A stretch of 8,349 bases of DNA from an uncultured Bacilli bacterium. GTDB lineage: Bacteria; Bacillota_I; Bacilli_A; RF39; UBA660. Made by a program: the position numbers and the translations under genes. Below are positions 5,640 to 8,349 of the stretch, piece after piece (the stretch's first letter is position 1; the number at the start of each line of letters is the position of its first letter). The stretch covers positions 1 through 8,349 of the forward strand of contig CAOWNX010000028.1 of the NCBI GenBank assembly GCA_948552115.1, in the 5' to 3' direction. Under the pieces are notes generated by a model. It was not told the DNA's origin. It made no database searches and saw only the letters and a program-made list of their open reading frames with translations.

Positions 5640-6383
5640 ATGAGAAGAACCAAACTAAAAACAAGGAAATGGATAAAACCAAAAATATCAACAATCATAA
5701 GTGTTATAGTTTTATTTATTTGCTTTTTTTGTGTCAAAATACTACTATTTCTAAATCAAGAAATCACGCCGAAATTAATTGAAATTGCCTCAAAAAATAT
5801 TGAAAAACTTACTTATAACATCTTTAATGATTATTCCTTATTAGAAAAATTTGACCAACAATTATATGATAATCTATATACCGTTTATAAAAATAAAAAT
5901 GATGAAATTATAAACGTAAATTACAATATTAAAACAGCATATCAAATGTTGCAAATTCTTGCACAAAACATAAAAAATGATTTTAATGCAATTGAAAATG
6001 GAACATTAAATTTAGATTACTACGATGAAGAACTGTCAAATGGAACAAATGGTTTTATTTTGAGTATGCCGATAGGAGTTGCCAGCAACAACATATACAT
6101 AACCAATTTAGGACCCAAAATACCAGTAAAAATAAAATTTATCGGAACACTGTTAACCAACTTAAAAACAAGAGTACAAAATTATGGAATTAATAATGCT
6201 CTAATCGAAATATACATGGATATCTCCTTACAACACGAAATCATCACCCCAGTAACATTCCAAACTAAAGACTTAAAATATGAAATATTACTTTCTGCTC
6301 AAATTATTAATGGCACAGTTCCATCATTATATGGAGGAGTATATGAGACAAAAAGCAACATTTTAAATGTTCCTATCAATTAA
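5640..6383 (+). CDS. yunB: Sporulation protein YunB homologue
   Basis: This 247-residue protein has a basic N-terminus and one membrane helix (about 15-37), followed by an extracytoplasmic domain. The diagnostic part is the C-terminal half: a MPIG segment near 143-146, NLGPKIPVKIKFIGTLLTN (about 156-174), then a stretch of beta strands with ITPVTF and INGTVPSLYGG (223-233). This closely follows the YunB family, a sigma-E-dependent mother-cell protein needed for efficient sporulation in Bacillus whose biochemical role is unknown. Length agrees with the family. The only in-frame start is ATG 5640 (an in-frame TAA lies at 5616-5618), and no Shine-Dalgarno precedes it. The message may therefore be leaderless or translated by coupling. 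YutD is encoded nearby, as in the Bacillus yut/yun region. Confidence 0.82.
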   Translation: MRRTKLKTRKWIKPKISTIISVIVLFICFFCVKILLFLNQEITPKLIEIASKNIEKLTYNIFNDYSLLEKFDQQLYDNLYTVYKNKNDEIINVNYNIKTAYQMLQILAQNIKNDFNAIENGTLNLDYYDEELSNGTNGFILSMPIGVASNNIYITNLGPKIPVKIKFIGTLLTNLKTRVQNYGINNALIEIYMDISLQHEIITPVTFQTKDLKYEILLSAQIINGTVPSLYGGVYETKSNILNVPIN

Positions 6384-6389
6384 AGATTG

Positions 6390-6414
6390 TGGTATACTGT
6401 ATAATAGGTGAGGA
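6390..6414 (+). promoter_or_regulatory. Extended -10 promoter and strong RBS fixing the start at 6417
   Basis: TATACT at 6393-6398, preceded by TGG (6390-6392), forms an extended -10; an overlapping TATAAT at 6400-6405 is an alternative. AGGTGAGGA at 6406-6414 is a strong Shine-Dalgarno just upstream of ATG 6417. It overlaps the GTG at 6408, which excludes that GTG as the start. Confidence 0.55.
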
Positions 6415-6416
6415 AC

Positions 6417-7253
6417 ATGGGAGCTGACATATTTATTAATCAAGCTTTTACATCTGCGATTAACCAATACATAGTAAACAAAGAGAATGAATCAACTCCT
6501 ATATTTTTTTCATTCCCTGTAATGGTAATAAGAACCTTAACATTTATTTATGGAGAACTAGATATTATAAATCCATTTCGAACAAGCAATGAAAATCGAA
6601 TGGGAGGATTTGACACAAACATCACCAAATTTGGCTTTTCCATAAAAAAATTACAAGATTTCAAAAAATGTTTTCAAAGCTATTTTGAAGCACAAACTCA
6701 AGGAAAGCCAACAAATTCATTCCTGTTACAAATAGAAAAGTACCTAATAGATATGTTTTTTATCAGAAAAAAAGCAATTCAAATTACTGAAACACAAGAA
6801 AAAGAATTTCTAAACTATTTATATTTAAGTAACAATTCCAATCCATACATACAACAAGAAATATCAATAAAAAATATAAATACCAAAGAATTAGACTTAT
6901 ACTATCAAACAAAATATTTTGAATCCAATCATGACTTTAAAATCTTACCATACCAGAAAAATACATTAATTCCAGAAGCCTATACCACCCTTGGATATAC
7001 ATTAGAAAATATTTCCATAATGGACGAAAACACATTAGAACAATTAAATCTAAAAATACTAAATTTCTTTAGAATTGATGCAGAAGACAAAAATAAAATG
7101 GAACACTTAAAACAAGCAATCGCTTACTACAAAAGATATAATAATGCCTTTACAACTGGAAATGGTTATGTAGATATGTTACTATTACTAAGTGTGATTG
7201 CAACCGTATTAATGACAATTTTTGTAATTACTGTAAAAACACTAGGGGGATAA
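6417..7253 (+). CDS. Unknown protein with a C-terminal membrane anchor
   Basis: From ATG 6417 this protein has 278 residues and I do not recognise its family. The first 250 residues are mostly helical, with many aromatic and polar residues, no signal peptide and no evident catalytic motif. Recognisable landmarks are the TFIYGELDIINPFRT stretch near residue 45, an FFRID segment near 220 and a hydrophobic helix from about 252 to 273 (VDMLLLLSVIATVLMTIFVI) close to the C-terminus. This predicts a membrane protein held by its tail, like the one encoded at 4758. It has its own promoter, comes straight after yunB, and is followed one base later by yutD, with which it probably forms an operon. The N-terminal part could fold against the membrane. 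Function unknown. Confidence 0.75.
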   Translation: MGADIFINQAFTSAINQYIVNKENESTPIFFSFPVMVIRTLTFIYGELDIINPFRTSNENRMGGFDTNITKFGFSIKKLQDFKKCFQSYFEAQTQGKPTNSFLLQIEKYLIDMFFIRKKAIQITETQEKEFLNYLYLSNNSNPYIQQEISIKNINTKELDLYYQTKYFESNHDFKILPYQKNTLIPEAYTTLGYTLENISIMDENTLEQLNLKILNFFRIDAEDKNKMEHLKQAIAYYKRYNNAFTTGNGYVDMLLLLSVIATVLMTIFVITVKTLGG

Positions 7254-7254
7254 A

Positions 7255-7536
7255 ATGAAAGAAATAGAAATTAACCAGATTAAATATCATATATTAAAAA
7301 ATGTAAAAGATGCAATCGATATTGATATACTAAAAGAGAAAATTACCGATTACTTTAATACCTATGATTACATTGTTGGAGATTGGGCTTATGGAAAAAT
7401 AAGACTCAAAGGTTTTAATAGCAAAACAAACAAAAATTTTAAACCTATCAACGATGTTGATAAAATAGACGAATATTTAAAAAATAATTGTGCTTTTGGC
7501 TGCAGATATTTCATAATTGCCAAAATTAAAGATTGA
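7255..7536 (+). CDS. yutD: YutD family protein (DUF1027)
   Basis: This 93-residue protein matches the YutD/DUF1027 family across its length: an opening with Y, L and D-rich strands, a helix with DIDILKEKITDYFNTYD, the signature YDYIVGDWAYGKIRLKGF (about 42-59), and a closing YLKNNCAFGCRYFII segment with the conserved NFGCxYF-like pattern. The family occurs in Bacilli. It has no proven role and no catalytic residues are established. The two Cys residues in the closing segment fit family members. ATG 7255 starts one base after the upstream stop and uses AGGGGGA as its Shine-Dalgarno, so translation is probably coupled. The TGA stop overlaps the -35 of the next promoter. Confidence 0.85.
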   Translation: MKEIEINQIKYHILKNVKDAIDIDILKEKITDYFNTYDYIVGDWAYGKIRLKGFNSKTNKNFKPINDVDKIDEYLKNNCAFGCRYFIIAKIKD

Positions 7537-7561
7537 TAATTGATCCTCTTTTTGTTATAAT
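7533..7561 (+). promoter_or_regulatory. Strong sigma-A promoter of the 7586 gene
   Basis: TTGATA (7533-7538) and TATAAT (7556-7561) are separated by 17 bp, and a TGT (7553-7555) adds an extended -10. The -35 overlaps the yutD stop codon. The leader is short and carries AGAGGGA at about 7572-7578 before ATG 7586. Confidence 0.75.
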
Positions 7562-7585
7562 CATAAAAGAATAGAGGGATTTTCA

Positions 7586-7867
7586 ATGGACGAGAAAGTG
7601 ATATTAGTTACTCCAAGCGGAGAAAGAATTGAAAGAAAATTAGTATGTTTTTTTAAATCAATTGATGACGAACATCCAAATATAAAAAATATTCCAATTG
7701 TTGCCGTTGAAACAGGAGAAATGAATGGAGCAAATTACATTATAGAATTCTTTTGGGAACAAAATGGAATTTACCAACCGATAAATAATGAAGCTGCCTG
7801 GAATGAAACAAAAAAAACAATTATAGACATTATTAATGGAAAAGCAGAAGTGGCAGGTGTTTTATAA
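7586..7867 (+). CDS. Small protein, possibly a divergent DUF1292 relative
   Basis: This 93-residue acidic protein starts MDEKVILVTPSGERIERKLVCFF, continues with IPIVAVETGE and ANYIIEFFWEQNGIYQPI, and ends in a helix from NNEAAWNETKKTIIDII. This order (hairpin with polar turn, strand, strand, then a helix with an aromatic residue) resembles DUF1292 and the protein encoded at 801. Similarity is structural rather than motif-level, so the assignment is tentative. It lacks membrane segments and signal sequence. The start is well supported by AGAGGGA and a strong promoter. Its stop TAA overlaps the next ATG by one base, indicating coupling to the Pro-rich protein downstream. Alternatively it is an unrelated small helix-strand protein. 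Confidence 0.8.
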   Translation: MDEKVILVTPSGERIERKLVCFFKSIDDEHPNIKNIPIVAVETGEMNGANYIIEFFWEQNGIYQPINNEAAWNETKKTIIDIINGKAEVAGVL

Positions 7868-8349
7868 TGACAAAATTAATGTTAACAAAAAAAGCTGAAA
7901 TATCTGTAACAGAAGAAAAAAAAGGAAAACAAATTGCGGTAAAAGAAAATAATATTACATCACTAAAGCAATTTTTCCAATCGAATTACTCTGTTCCTGT
8001 ATCACCAGCAATGCCAACGGTAACCCCAGTATCTCCAACTCCACAAATTTCTCAAGAAGTAATAAATACACAACCACAGCAACCAATCAATAATATGGTT
8101 ATAAATCCTACCATTCAACCTTCTGTAAATCCTGTAGAAAATGCAATAAATAATGGAATAAGCCAAAATCCAATTACGAATGAGACAATAGTTCAACCAA
8201 CCCCTACAGTTCCCCCAATCGTTGATACTCCAGTTATCACAAACCCTGTTGAATCGATACAAAATGCAACTGCACCAGTTCCAAATATTCCAATTACACC
8301 AACTCCAGTTGTAAACTCAACACCAGTAATTCAAAGCTTAGAAACAGAT
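7867..8349 (+). CDS. Pro/Gln/Asn/Thr-rich protein of unknown function (partial, runs off the right edge)
   Basis: ATG 7867 overlaps the previous stop (TAATG) and the frame is open to the window end, giving 161 residues without a stop. The first 40 residues are charged and helical (MTKLMLTKKAEISVTEEKKG) with a short LKQFFQSNYS segment. After that the protein becomes a low-complexity disordered region rich in Pro, Thr, Val, Asn and Gln, with loosely repeated TPV, NPV and NPTI-type words. No signal peptide or membrane helix is visible in the part present. Such regions often act as linkers between a short N-terminal interaction helix and a distal domain. The distal domain would lie past the edge, so I cannot name a function. 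Confidence 0.8.
   Translation, partial: MTKLMLTKKAEISVTEEKKGKQIAVKENNITSLKQFFQSNYSVPVSPAMPTVTPVSPTPQISQEVINTQPQQPINNMVINPTIQPSVNPVENAINNGISQNPITNETIVQPTPTVPPIVDTPVITNPVESIQNATAPVPNIPITPTPVVNSTPVIQSLETD

Noticed and set aside
6378..6389. Repeat AATTAAAGATTG shared with 7524-7535, near two promoters
   Set aside because: A 12-base AT-rich match can arise by chance here, and its position relative to the -10 boxes differs.
7542..7576. CCTCT/AGAGG hairpin covering the Shine-Dalgarno at 7572
   Set aside because: The 5' arm lies upstream of the predicted transcript start, so it is absent from the main transcript, and the loop is long.
8002..8262. Minus-strand frame of 86 codons
   Set aside because: It is antisense to the Pro-rich gene and its Trp/Tyr/Cys-rich product arises from the CCA-rich strand; no RBS.

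Overview
The window looks like chromosome of a very AT-rich, low-GC Gram-positive bacterium, most likely a lineage of Bacilli or the Erysipelotrichia/Mollicutes-like gut groups. The grounds are A/T-ending codons, GGAGG-type ribosome binding sites, extended -10 promoters (TGnTATAAT), and recognisable Bacilli families: DUF1292, RluB, YunB and YutD. UGA is used as a stop (the yutD-like gene ends in TGA) and TGG as Trp, so the code is standard. A YunB homologue points to endospore-formation genes. No rRNA, tRNA, CRISPR array, transposase, reverse transcriptase or integrase is visible.

Layout. (1) Bases 1-90 are the end of an unidentified gene. (2) Bases 97-690 hold no intact gene but two diverged tandem units of about 285 bp. 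Each carries the degraded 3' end of a gene encoding a C-type-lectin-like domain (PWF...GVFAF...SFR pattern) followed by a conserved non-coding block. Unit 1 has a core of about 50 percent GC in an otherwise very AT-rich background. (3) Bases 801-4317 are a tight five-gene operon: a DUF1292 protein, a membrane-anchored lytic-transglycosylase-like protein, an RluA/RluD-family pseudouridine synthase, a 5'(3')-deoxyribonucleotidase and RluB. Neighbours overlap or nearly touch. (4) A bidirectional terminator at 4316-4341 separates this operon from a convergent single-cluster ferredoxin gene with an unusual Cys/His-rich tail. (5) From 4740 onward the plus strand carries a tail-anchored coiled protein, YunB, a second protein with a C-terminal membrane anchor, YutD, a small DUF1292-like protein, and the start of a Pro/Gln/Asn-rich protein cut by the window edge.

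How they fit together. The 801-4317 operon mixes cell-wall turnover (candidate), rRNA modification and nucleotide clean-up, which are housekeeping functions. The 4758-8349 stretch is a membrane and sporulation-flavoured neighbourhood in which YunB and YutD are the only recognised families and three proteins remain unknown. The most unusual part is 97-690, which looks like a graveyard of variable-domain gene ends rather than ordinary intergenic DNA.
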